From assembly GCA_905182485.1 (NCBI GenBank), contig CAJJBO010000009.1, forward strand, positions 1 through 44,463: a stretch of DNA of 44,463 nucleotides. Reading direction: 5' to 3'. Made by a program: the position numbers and the translations under genes. The stretch's first letter is position 1, and every line of letters begins with the position of its first letter. The notes below the pieces were generated by a model. That model worked only from the letters and a program-made list of their open reading frames with translations, had not been told where the DNA came from and did not search any database. Below are positions 36,735 through 44,204 of the stretch, in pieces. This DNA comes from an uncultured Luminiphilus sp. GTDB lineage: Bacteria; Pseudomonadota; Gammaproteobacteria; Pseudomonadales; Halieaceae.

Positions 36735-37899
36735 CTATCCAGGGTTTAGAGAGGCCGAAGTCCTGCGCAAGCGCCTCGCTGCTGCATCAGCCTCGGCCTT
36801 ATCGGCATAGCCCTCCGCTCGCACGCGATACAGTGTCTTGCCATTGACGCTAACGGGCTGCACCTGAATATTTTCGGGGGAATCGGACAGGCTTTCAGCG
36901 AGTTTTGCTGCGTCTGTTTGCTTGGAAAAGGTCTGAATATTGATGAACCAAGTGCCGGCAGGGGCGGTTGAGTTCTGTGCCTTTCTGTGGGCTGGTTTCA
37001 TCGGGGACTGCTGGCGTGTTGTCTTTTCTCGCCTGAAGCAAGGCGCGCTCAGTTGAAGACAGCTTGGCATTGAGCGTCTGGTTTTGGTCTTCTAGCTCAG
37101 AGATTTCACCAGCGTGGCGTTCCTGCGCAAGCGCCAACTCCCTTTGAAGTTCACCGATGCGGTCGTTATTCAGAGTGCCCTGTTCGGCAACAGGCTCGAC
37201 CGGAGTCGGCTTGATTGGCCTTTTTAAGTTGAAACTCAAGCGACCGGATGGTTTTAGATTGCTCCATTGCGTGAAACCACCCGTAGCCGCCGGTGCCGAT
37301 GACAGCGAGGCCTAATGTCGCTGCGACGGTCGGCCAGATCCAGCGCGTTTTGTTGGGCTTCGTGGGTGCACTCTGGGCAGCACTGCGCACAGGCGTGGCT
37401 GAGGCCGAGCCGTCGTAATCATCGTCATCATCGTCATCGTCATCCGTCTTCATGGCCATACGTCGTCTTCGTGCTGGTCCTCATGCTCCCCTTCAAGCGC
37501 TGTTATCGGCGAAGTCAGCGGTGGTGCTGGACCCGCTTGCGCGTCTGTCGGTGAGGTATTCGTCGTCTGTGCTGAGTGAGACGGTCTCATCTTCAAAATC
37601 GTCGTCTTCAAACAGCGATTGTGAATCCGTGTCGCGGCTGGCAGCGGCTGGCGGCGGCATGTCGGGTCTTCTGGGCTATTCGGCTCCAGCGCAGCGAGAT
37701 TGTCCCCGGTCCATTCGGGGTCCCCACTCAGTGATTCATCATCATCTAGGGCGCCCCATTCCTCGTCGTCGCCATAGGCGTCAAACGAGGGCAGTTCCGA
37801 CTCGGGCTCGCCTGCAGCATCCTCGCGCGCTGAATCGTCAGCGAGGTCCGATGAAAGGTCGTTGTATGTTGATTCTTCGGACTGATCTTTGTCACTCAT
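36735..37899 (-). CDS. SPOR-domain transmembrane protein, frame broken several times
   Basis: Four overlapping frames read as one protein of about 387 residues. From ATG 37899: a very acidic cytoplasmic part (residues 1 to about 150, many D/E/S), an Asp run (about 37420-37445), one transmembrane helix (TRWIWPTVAATLGLAVIGTG), a coiled coil (GELQRELALAQERHAGEISE, LNAKLSSTERALLQAR), and a C-terminal SPOR domain (WFINIQTFSKQTDAAKLAES, RVRAEGYADKAEADAAARRL), which binds denuded peptidoglycan at division sites. Breaks are near 37670, 37450, 37200 and 37030. Each separate piece matches the expected layout of a bitopic SPOR protein, so I treat it as one gene with local errors. Confidence 0.75.
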
Positions 37900-38558
37900 A
37901 GCGCCGCTCTCTATTGTGGCATGACCTCTAGCCTATCAGAACTGATGGCTTTCGAGGCGATAATTGGCAGTGAGCCAACCGCCATCGGCTCGATGCTACA
38001 CCTCTGAAGAGAGGAAAAAAGGGTTGGACTATTGAGGGCGCGGTGGTGACGTGCCACGGGGGGCGGATGTGGGTCTACTGCTTGAGAACTCACGAGCTTT
38101 TATCTTTCTCAAGTAAAGAGGGGTAATCTTGGGTGAGATCTTAGGCGGCGGATAGCGTCCCCTCAAAATAGCGATTGGAAGCATAAAAGGCGAATGAACA
38201 ACTCTGCAAATTTGGGCGTGGTGCGATACGCTGAAAATCATTTGAAATTGACTGCGTCTTTTCTTGCGAGCTGTTACCTCCAGCGCTTTCTCGCTCGGAA
38301 TGTTTGAGTGTTTTTCTCGCAGGCATTGCCTCGTATCCCGGAGCGACTGGGTCTGGCGTGAGCAAGGCAATGGCGTCTGCATTCTTGCCAACAACGATGC
38401 CCCTAGCTGCACTTTGTTATCAAATTAGCACCGCGTATTGGGTAAAAGAGTCGACTTGCCTTCGACATCGTGACCTTGAGCCAGCGCACGGCTTGAAAGC
38501 GTTTTGCGAAAGCGAATTTTTGGGACTGGGCGGGCAACAGTTACTTTAAGGTGAATCT
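37900..38558. other. Stretch without a supported gene
   Basis: Several overlapping frames exist (for example 81 codons on the plus strand at 38304-38549 and 74 and 127 codons on the minus strand), but none has both a ribosome site and protein-like sequence, and they exclude one another. The 5' control region of the SPOR gene must lie in 37900-38000; I see no clear promoter. It may hold decayed sequence, given the truncated gene that follows. Confidence 0.4.
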
Positions 38559-38735
38559 ATGAGAATCGGCGCTCAATTGTTAATCGTGGCAGGCTTTTTC
38601 GCAGCTGTCGGCGGACTTATCGCGAACAAAGCGACAGCGAGCACCTGGATAGCCCAAGCCTCTAGTGCTCTTGGATTCAAAGACGAAATTTATCATTGGA
38701 ACCCAGCCATCGCATGGGGAGCCGCCCCTAACTGA
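38559..38735 (+). pseudogene. Truncated paralogue of the exported protein at 35548-36093
   Basis: ATG 38559, with AAGGTG 8 bases upstream, encodes 58 residues: an N-terminal hydrophobic helix and then WIAQASSALGFKDEIYHWNP, AIAW. The gene at 36093 reads WMGQASKALGMQDEIYQWNT, DIAW at the same distance from its start; about 15 of 24 residues agree. Similarity ends at residue 53 and a stop follows at 38733. Downstream lies the 3' end of the metallopeptidase gene on the other strand, so the rest was probably lost by a rearrangement, or the join is artificial. It may still be expressed as a short membrane peptide. Confidence 0.7.
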
Positions 38736-38795
38736 ACAGTATCAGGAAAATCTGCGACGAGAATATTCGACCAGCCTGTGCGCAATTGCCCAGTC

Positions 38796-39791
38796 TCAAG
38801 GGGGTATTCGAAGCCAATTGACCACAGTGTCGACATAAGACAGCTTGTCCCGCACCCGCGCATTGATTACGAAGGGATAGACATCGTCTCTGCCCACGCT
38901 CTGGTTCATTTCATTGAGTCCCACGCTAACAGCTTGCCACTGCGAGATAAGTTCAGAGAAAGCGCAGTCTGATGGCGCAACAGTAGTCAGCCCATGGGCG
39001 TGAGCCGTTTCGAGCGCATCGTGCATCAACAAATAATGACTCCAAGTTTCGGCCCAGTCCTCGAGCGGGTGCGAGCTTGCGTAAGCACTGATGTATGACC
39101 GTTCCCAATCTGCCGGCGGTCCCTGCGCGTAATGACGCTCCAGAGATGCTCGGTAACTATTGGAGGCATCTCCAAATATTCTTTGGAAAGAAGCGGTCTG
39201 CTGCTCGTCATCGGCTAAAAACATCCAAAAATAGTGTCCTGACTCATGACGAAAATGGCCAAGAAGTGTCCGGTATCGCTCACGTAACTCGATCTGCGCC
39301 GCAGTCCGCGCTGCATCATCTGCTTCTAAAGAGTTGATCGTAATCACTCCATTGGCAAAACCCGATGTAATAAAGGTATCGGGGTAAGCATCGGGCTGGG
39401 TGCGAGCATCATCGACAAAATCAAATAGCAGGCCTCGTTCAGGGTTGCGCCAACTGCTCATCAAAGGGAGACCCAATCGAAAAAGCGAATAAAATAATCT
39501 CTTTTTTGCGCGCTCTAGGGCTGCCCATCGCTGAATATTATTCGGCAGCTTAAGGTTAGGAATAGTCCGATTGAATTGGCATGCTACGCAAAGTGAGCTA
39601 TCGGATTTTTTGGGTCGAAGCCAGTTACAAACGCCATGCCCCTCATTATCGCAATAAGTCAGGTGGCCGTGCTCCTCCAATGGCGCCATCGTTAGTGTTG
39701 CAGGATCAAAGCCTACACGGGCGGCACAGCTTAAACACTGCTGATTGTCGAAAAATATCGCTTCGCCACAGGAACACTGAAAACGTCTCAC
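38796..39791 (-). CDS. Putative zinc-binding metallopeptidase (zinc-ribbon plus HExxH)
   Basis: A 331-residue protein. The start is taken as GTG 39791, overlapping the TGA of the alpha-E gene (GTGA) and giving the family-like MRRFQCSCG; the frame is open a little further left to 39812. N-terminal zinc ribbon: C6, C8, C19, C22, then C47/C55 and C68/C71. A gluzincin-like active site follows: HESGH at 182-186 and a downstream acidic segment PLEDWAETWSHYL. It matches the DUF2248-type putative zinc-binding metallopeptidases, of unknown substrate. It is the last gene of an operon with alpha-E and ATP-grasp genes, so it may process a peptide or tag made by them (inference). Confidence 0.85.
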   Translation of the reverse strand: MRRFQCSCGEAIFFDNQQCLSCAARVGFDPATLTMAPLEEHGHLTYCDNEGHGVCNWLRPKKSDSSLCVACQFNRTIPNLKLPNNIQRWAALERAKKRLFYSLFRLGLPLMSSWRNPERGLLFDFVDDARTQPDAYPDTFITSGFANGVITINSLEADDAARTAAQIELRERYRTLLGHFRHESGHYFWMFLADDEQQTASFQRIFGDASNSYRASLERHYAQGPPADWERSYISAYASSHPLEDWAETWSHYLLMHDALETAHAHGLTTVAPSDCAFSELISQWQAVSVGLNEMNQSVGRDDVYPFVINARVRDKLSYVDTVVNWLRIPP

Positions 39792-40726
39792 GCGCTTTCC
39801 CCATGAAACCACGTGGCATGGATAGCGGCATCTAGCCTGTTCAGCTGCTGCTGGAAGTTATCGACGTAATAATGGAGTTCCTCTCGCGTCACCTGCTCTA
39901 CGTCGAGTCGAGCTAGTCGCCGTCGCAATCGCTCTGTCGCACGTATCGCGAAGTCATGATTCTTTAGACGCATCAATTCTTTGCGGGTTTCACGCACACA
40001 ATATTTTATCGAGCGCGGAAACTCGGTACTTCGCAAAACAAAATTAAGTGTTGCAGCTTTTTCCACAATGGGGCCAACTTCACGGCGATAAGCGCCAGCC
40101 GCCGAGAGCACTTGAAGTAAAGACCCCCAGAGAAGCGGCTCAATCGTGCCGAAGCGACCCGCGCGATTCATGATATCACCTGCAGCGACGTCCATGACGC
40201 GTGTGGTCATGTCGGTACATTCGATCAGACGACCTAATTTGATGAACCCATAGGCGTGGTCTCGTGGCAAGGAGGCACCGATCAAACCATTGATCATCTG
40301 ACATCGCCCAATCACCTCAGATAAAAAATGATGGCGGTGCCGGCGCCCTGAGGACCTTGCCGCCTCATTCTCCACGAAAAGGTGAAGTCCATTCACTAGC
40401 TCCCAAGCCTCTTCGGGGAGCACATCCCTGGTAGTGCGAACGTTTTCGCGCATCGCTCTCGCTGCGAAGGGGATTCCACAGGTCGCTTTATCGTCGGCAA
40501 TCAGAAACTTCAGCACGTTTTGCTCACTGCCCACTTTGAACCGCGCTCGGAACATCGATTGCGCGTCGAGAATATCGATCATGATGTCCCAGGGCGGTTC
40601 CGCTCCTTTGGGAATATCCATAATCAAGTGGTTGTAAGTCTTAATAAGCCGCGCTGTATCCTCTGTCCGTTCCAAATATCTCGCCATCCAGTAAAGACGC
40701 TCGGCGACACTCGACAGCATACTCAT
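39788..40726 (-). CDS. Alpha-E domain protein (DUF403)
   Basis: A 312-residue, wholly helical protein beginning MSMLSSVAERLYWMARYLER, followed by TEDTARLIKTYNHLIMD, the alpha-E signature, with conserved features further on (GFIKLGRLIECTDMTTRVMD, WGSLLQVLSAAGAYRR, NFVLRSTEFPRSIKYCVRET). Alpha-E proteins are nearly always encoded with circularly permuted ATP-grasp enzymes and are thought to act with them in a peptide-synthesis or -modification pathway. Its ATG overlaps the ATP-grasp stop (ATGA), and its stop overlaps the metallopeptidase start. Intact. Confidence 0.93.
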   Translation of the reverse strand: MSMLSSVAERLYWMARYLERTEDTARLIKTYNHLIMDIPKGAEPPWDIMIDILDAQSMFRARFKVGSEQNVLKFLIADDKATCGIPFAARAMRENVRTTRDVLPEEAWELVNGLHLFVENEAARSSGRRHRHHFLSEVIGRCQMINGLIGASLPRDHAYGFIKLGRLIECTDMTTRVMDVAAGDIMNRAGRFGTIEPLLWGSLLQVLSAAGAYRREVGPIVEKAATLNFVLRSTEFPRSIKYCVRETRKELMRLKNHDFAIRATERLRRRLARLDVEQVTREELHYYVDNFQQQLNRLDAAIHATWFHGESA

Positions 40727-42171
40727 GGCTTACCCTCAACTACCCAAGTGTCTTTACTCCCACCACCCTGAGACGAATTCACCACTAGAGAGCCCTTCTT
40801 CAGCGCAACGCGGGTGAGCCCACCCGGGGTCACCCAAACGTCTTTGCTCTGCAGAATAAAAGGTCGCAAATCCAGATGTCTGGGTTGCACCGTGTTTTCT
40901 ATCAAGGTCGGTCCAGTTGAGAGACAGAGTGTTGGCTGAGCGATGTAGTTCCGTGGATCACTCTCGATGAGCCGTGCGTATCTGCGGTGTTGGGCGGGGC
41001 TACTATGTGGCCCCACCATAATCCCATAGCCGCCTGATTCATTGGCGGGTTTGATCACTAACTTTGAGATATTTTTTAACACGTACTCGCGATCCTGTTC
41101 ACGCACACACAAATAAGTGGGCACATTACTGAGCAAGGGCGTCTCTTTCAGATAGTAACGGATCATTTCGGGAACGAAGGCATAGATGACCTTGTCATCG
41201 GCTACCCCTGCGCCCGGAGCGTTGGCAATGGCCACCTTGCCACTCCGCCATGCCCGCATGAGTCCGGGAACGCCTAAAACTGTGTCCGCCCGAAAGGCCT
41301 CCGGGTCAATAAAATCTTCATCGATCCTTCGATAAATCACATCCACTCGGACTGATCCATCAACGGTGAGCATGTAAACACAATCGTCATCAGTCACTGT
41401 GAGATCCGTACCTTCCACCAATTCAGCCCCCATCCCCTGCGCCAGGAAAGCATGCTCAAAATACGCTGCGTTATAAATGCCGGGTGTTAGCACGACAATG
41501 TTGGGGCGTTTTGCTGTTCTGGGCGATAGCGCGGCCAGCATCTCGTAGAGCTTCAGGGGGTAATCATCAACCGGGAGAATGCTGTAATTCCTAAACAGCT
41601 CGGGGACCACACGTTTGCTGATTTCGCGGTTTTCCAACATGTAGGAGACGCCGGAAGGAACCCGCAAATTATCTTCGAGTACAAAAAAGCGGCCACGATG
41701 ATCACGGACCAGATCACTCCCACAAATATGTGCCCAAACCCCAAATCGAGGACTAAAACCTTCACATTGGGACTTATAGTTATCCGACTCCAGTACAATA
41801 TCAGCGGGCACAATATCGTCGATTAAAATCCGCTGTTGGTTGTAAATATCGTCAATAAAGCAATTCAGAGCGCGGGTTCTCTGAGCCAACCCTCTGCTGA
41901 GAGTCGCCCACTCCCTCGCCGAGATAATCCGAGGAATCATGTCATAGGGCCACGCCCGGTCGATATTATCTTGTTCGGTATGGACCGTGAATGAAATGCC
42001 CATCTCTTTAATAGCGAGTTCTGCCGCCGAGCGCCGCGCCTGCAATTCATCTGCCGACAAACCCCTGAAGAAGTTAATCGCACGCCTCGGAGTGACTCTA
42101 GGGCTTCCACGATCAGTCATCAATTCATCAAAGAATGCTCCTGTCCTATAGCTGCGCCACGGTTTACTCAT
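40723..42171 (-). CDS. Circularly permuted ATP-grasp protein (DUF404/DUF407 type)
   Basis: A 482-residue protein. Motifs: the N-terminal AWPYDMIPRIISAREWATLS, LNCFIDDIYNQQRIL, DLVRDHRGRFFVLEDNLRVP, SGVSYMLENREISKRVVPEL, and the nucleotide-binding end KLVIKPANESGGYGIMVGPH, then TLIENTVQPRHLDLRPFILQ and TRVALKKGSLVVNSSQGGGS. These are the marks of the circularly permuted ATP-grasp ligases, which probably form amide bonds by acyl-phosphate chemistry; the substrate is unknown. GAGG lies about 9 bases before ATG 42171. It is the first complete gene of the coupled operon and follows a truncated P-II gene by 11 bases. The transglutaminase-like partner often found in this set is absent. Confidence 0.94.
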   Translation of the reverse strand: MSKPWRSYRTGAFFDELMTDRGSPRVTPRRAINFFRGLSADELQARRSAAELAIKEMGISFTVHTEQDNIDRAWPYDMIPRIISAREWATLSRGLAQRTRALNCFIDDIYNQQRILIDDIVPADIVLESDNYKSQCEGFSPRFGVWAHICGSDLVRDHRGRFFVLEDNLRVPSGVSYMLENREISKRVVPELFRNYSILPVDDYPLKLYEMLAALSPRTAKRPNIVVLTPGIYNAAYFEHAFLAQGMGAELVEGTDLTVTDDDCVYMLTVDGSVRVDVIYRRIDEDFIDPEAFRADTVLGVPGLMRAWRSGKVAIANAPGAGVADDKVIYAFVPEMIRYYLKETPLLSNVPTYLCVREQDREYVLKNISKLVIKPANESGGYGIMVGPHSSPAQHRRYARLIESDPRNYIAQPTLCLSTGPTLIENTVQPRHLDLRPFILQSKDVWVTPGGLTRVALKKGSLVVNSSQGGGSKDTWVVEGKP

Positions 42172-42182
42172 CGGGGGCTACC

Positions 42183-42353
42183 TCAGCTCGGATACAGTGA
42201 CATGCTGACCCACCGCATTAAGTGTAGATGTCCTTTCTGACGACCGAAGTTTTTCACCTCGCTCACCGTAATACCTTGAACACCCATCGTGGAAAGTGCC
42301 TCAGGCACGTCATGCAACTTGAAAGGCTTTATAACTGCAGTAATCAACTTCAT
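42183..42353 (-). pseudogene. glnK: 5' fragment of a P-II signalling protein gene (glnK/glnB)
   Basis: ATG 42353, with GGAGGG 5 bases upstream, encodes MKLITAVIKPFKLHDVPEAL, STMGVQGITVSEVKNFGRQK and GH: the first 42 residues of a P-II protein, ending inside the T-loop just before the conserved tyrosine that is uridylylated. The next 14 residues are unrelated and a stop follows at 42185-42183. P-II proteins have about 112 residues, so some 70 are missing, and no downstream part or amtB is seen in any frame nearby. The fragment stands 11 bases before the ATP-grasp gene, as if a deletion had joined a glnK promoter and start to that operon. GlnK and GlnB cannot be distinguished from this part. 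Confidence 0.85.
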
Positions 42354-42743
42354 GACACCCTCCGAAGAAACCGTCGCTTAAGATGGCGATTGCTTAGTTG
42401 GCTTATCGCCATTCTAAAAATGGACCGACTCCTAGACGGTTTGTCTCAATAGCAGAATCAGCGATTTCTTCAACCTATTCCCTGCATAGCTTGGGCCAAT
42501 TTGTAATTAATCAATACAAATCAGATTTTTATGGAGATTTTAAAGCGTAAATGCGGCGCCTTAGGCTCTGTGAGCTCGGCGAGTCGCACCATTACGGTGC
42601 GCATATCGCACCGTTTTTTGCCCAAATTGGTCTGTCTGTTTGGGGGAGGATTACGCTATTTTGATGCGAGATAAGCAACTCAGCGCCAGCACGGCGTTAT
42701 CGCGGAAAACCGTGTCGACAAGCGCGGCAGTCGGTATGAGTAG
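42354..42743. promoter_or_regulatory. Divergent non-coding region with inverted repeats and a terminator-like element
   Basis: No supported gene. ATGGCGAT ... ATCGCCAT (about 42382-42411) is a perfect 8-bp inverted repeat lying 30-60 bases before the glnK fragment, a possible operator. TTTGTA ... TACAAA lies at about 42501-42521. At 42586-42619 three arms CGCACC, GGTGCG and CGCACC can pair in two exclusive ways; the second, ACGGTGCG-CATAT-CGCACCGT followed by TTTTT, is a good rho-independent terminator on the plus strand. The first would be an antiterminator-like hairpin. Confidence 0.55.
42594..42619 (+). terminator. Rho-independent terminator, possibly an attenuator
   Basis: ACGGTGCG (42594-42601), loop CATAT, CGCACCGT (42607-42614), then a run of T to 42619: an 8-bp stem with a U tract. 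An upstream CGCACC (42586-42591) can pair with GGTGCG (42596-42601) instead and would prevent terminator formation. Confidence 0.75.
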
Positions 42744-42881
42744 GTGAGCAAAAATCAGTCAGAGACATCACGCGCCACATCGTTTTTCGACCGCATCGCC
42801 CTCGGCGGAGACAAGTATAGGAAATATCAAGGCCCTATTGAGAGTAGCCGCCTCGCTGATTCTGTCTACTGGGCTTGCTGA
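42744..42881 (+). CDS. Possible small protein of unknown function
   Basis: GTG 42744, immediately after an in-frame TAG, opens 45 codons: VSKNQSETSRATSFFDRIAL, GGDKYRKYQGPIESSRLADS, VYWAC. The sequence looks protein-like and hydrophilic, and a longer frame on the same strand (to 43081) begins as this one ends, so a one-base error may hide a protein of about 110 residues. No good ribosome site is visible. I do not recognise it. Confidence 0.35.
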   Translation: MSKNQSETSRATSFFDRIALGGDKYRKYQGPIESSRLADSVYWAC

Positions 42882-43247
42882 TCCGGAGAAATCCGCGCGT
42901 ATTGATCCAAAAAACTGTTCACTCTGATGGGCATACTACATATCCGTTCAATCTTGAACTAGGGCACGCAGCACATCGCGCCACTCGGCTTCCGCTGGTT
43001 TCCTCGAAAGCTGAGTGTGGTTGGACTGGAACCTGCTACCAAGCCGCCTTTCAGCGAAAAGAGGCATTGAATAGGGGGTAGGCCAGTGCGGAGGTCGAGC
43101 AGAAGCAGCATGCAGGTTTAGCCGTGTCTTCTGTCAGTTCGAGAGTAGTTCGAGCGCCTTGGGCCGTATGTGCGCATAGAGTCAAAAAGAATTCACATTT
43201 TCTCTGTCAATTCATGGCAAAATATTGGAGGTAAAAGAGGCCTTTGC

Positions 43248-43494
43248 ATGCACCCCATGACAGTGAAAATCTCCAGATGTCTCTGCTTCGTATGGCTGAG
43301 TGGTGATGCTTGCTATCGTTGCGATCATCACGACCGACCTCGGGTCAGACCGCTGGCTCAGCAGTTTGTGGATAGGGCAATTTGTCGTCACCTGCGGCTG
43401 GGGCGCTCTTTACCTCAGGCGGGCGGGTCGTGCAGTGATGAGTGGGGTTGCTGCTAAAAAAGAGTCAATGGCTGAGTTCAAGTCCAGAGCTTGA
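43248..43494 (+). CDS. Small two-helix membrane protein, one frame break
   Basis: ATG 43248 follows GGAGGTAAAAGAGG (a strong ribosome site with AGAGG 7 bases upstream). The first frame reads MHPMTVKISRCLCFVWLS; a one-base change near 43298-43302 joins it to VMLAIVAIITTDLGSDRW, then LSSLWIGQFVVTCGWGALYL and a basic tail ending KKESMAEFKSRA. The product would have 81 residues with two membrane helices. I know no family for it. The strong ribosome site and the hydrophobic pattern across the break support a real gene. Confidence 0.5.
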
Positions 43495-43562
43495 TTGTGC
43501 CGCTGGCTCTCCGGCGGCCGCAAAAAGCTGCTCCACCATCTTGATATCAATGAGCCTGATGT

Positions 43563-43709
43563 TCAGTCCACCTCGCAGGAAGTTTGTAACAAGCCCTCTC
43601 CGCACATACCCAGCAGTCTCAAGAGATCTTCGTCTAGGAGAATAATATTGACGGTGAGTGCGAGTAAAAAGATTACCAGCGTTATCGATTCACTGCGTGT
43701 CAGAGCCAT
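43563..43709 (-). CDS. Small single-helix membrane protein
   Basis: ATG 43709 has GAGGGG 7 bases upstream and encodes 48 residues: MALTRSESITLVIFLLALTV, NIILLDEDLLRLLGMCGEGL, LQTSCEVD. One membrane helix (about 9-25), then a short acidic tail with two cysteines. Unknown family. A frame on the opposite strand (43495-43764) overlaps it but has no ribosome site and is poor in protein-like features. Confidence 0.45.
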   Translation of the reverse strand: MALTRSESITLVIFLLALTVNIILLDEDLLRLLGMCGEGLLQTSCEVD

Positions 43710-43920
43710 TGCGACTCCCCTCGTCTGTCAGTTTCTAGTAAACCACCACCTACTTCCTTGCTGATACGCTAGCACGAATCGATCGCGATTAGCTTTGTCA
43801 GATGTTGGGTAATTTGTCGATTGGATCAGCGCTGATTGTCAGGGCACTCGGTGACCGCGGCAGGTTAGGAAGGGCTTGACGCGTCGGCGTTCCGCTGTGA
43901 ATTAAAATAGCCACTTATAA
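43710..43920. other. Short AT-rich stretch without a supported gene
   Basis: No coding frame or strong signal stands out. An AT-rich tract with TTAAAATAG and TTATAATCA around 43897-43925 could contain a plus-strand promoter, but any frame that follows is closed within 20 codons. Confidence 0.3.
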
Positions 43921-44204
43921 TCATAAATTGTTGGAAATAATTGAGGAAATTTCTGTGTCAAAGGGAATGCGGGCGCTAAGTACTTGCAGGGTGATAAAGT
44001 GAATCAGGGGATTGCCCGCGGCGATTGTACGGGTCGCCTTGCCCATACCAACCAGCATTTGCGTCATGACGATGTATGTGACAGAAAGGGTCCCGAGCAG
44101 AGAAGAGTCTAAAGACAGCGCTTTCTGATCAGCGTCACACTGCGCGCAAGAAAAGCGGCGGTAAAGGGGTGGGTATAGTGGTTTGCACTAATGCAGGCTT
44201 TCAC
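43921..44204 (-). CDS. Possible membrane protein coupled to the methyltransferase, one frame break
   Basis: GTG 44204-44202 overlaps the methyltransferase stop (GTGA) and begins VKACISANHYTHPFTAAFLA, closing after 29 codons. A neighbouring frame is open from about 44190 to TGA 43923-43921, with CAQCDADQKALSLDSSLLGT and LSVTYIVMTQMLVGMGKATR, protein-like with a Cys-x-x-Cys motif and one hydrophobic helix, but it lacks a start codon. One missing base near 44125 would join the two into 94 residues. Family unknown; this is tentative. Confidence 0.35.

Noticed and set aside
38304..38549. 81-codon plus-strand frame before the truncated paralogue
   Set aside because: No ribosome site and no protein-like pattern; competing frames overlap on the other strand.
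38733..38800. Inverted remainder of the truncated paralogue (shared GGGCAATTG-type stretch on the minus strand)
   Set aside because: Only about 14 bases agree, with a gap; too short to claim an inversion.
43495..43764. 89-codon plus-strand frame
   Set aside because: Overlaps the better supported 48-residue minus-strand ORF that has a ribosome site and a clear membrane helix; basic and serine-rich without features.
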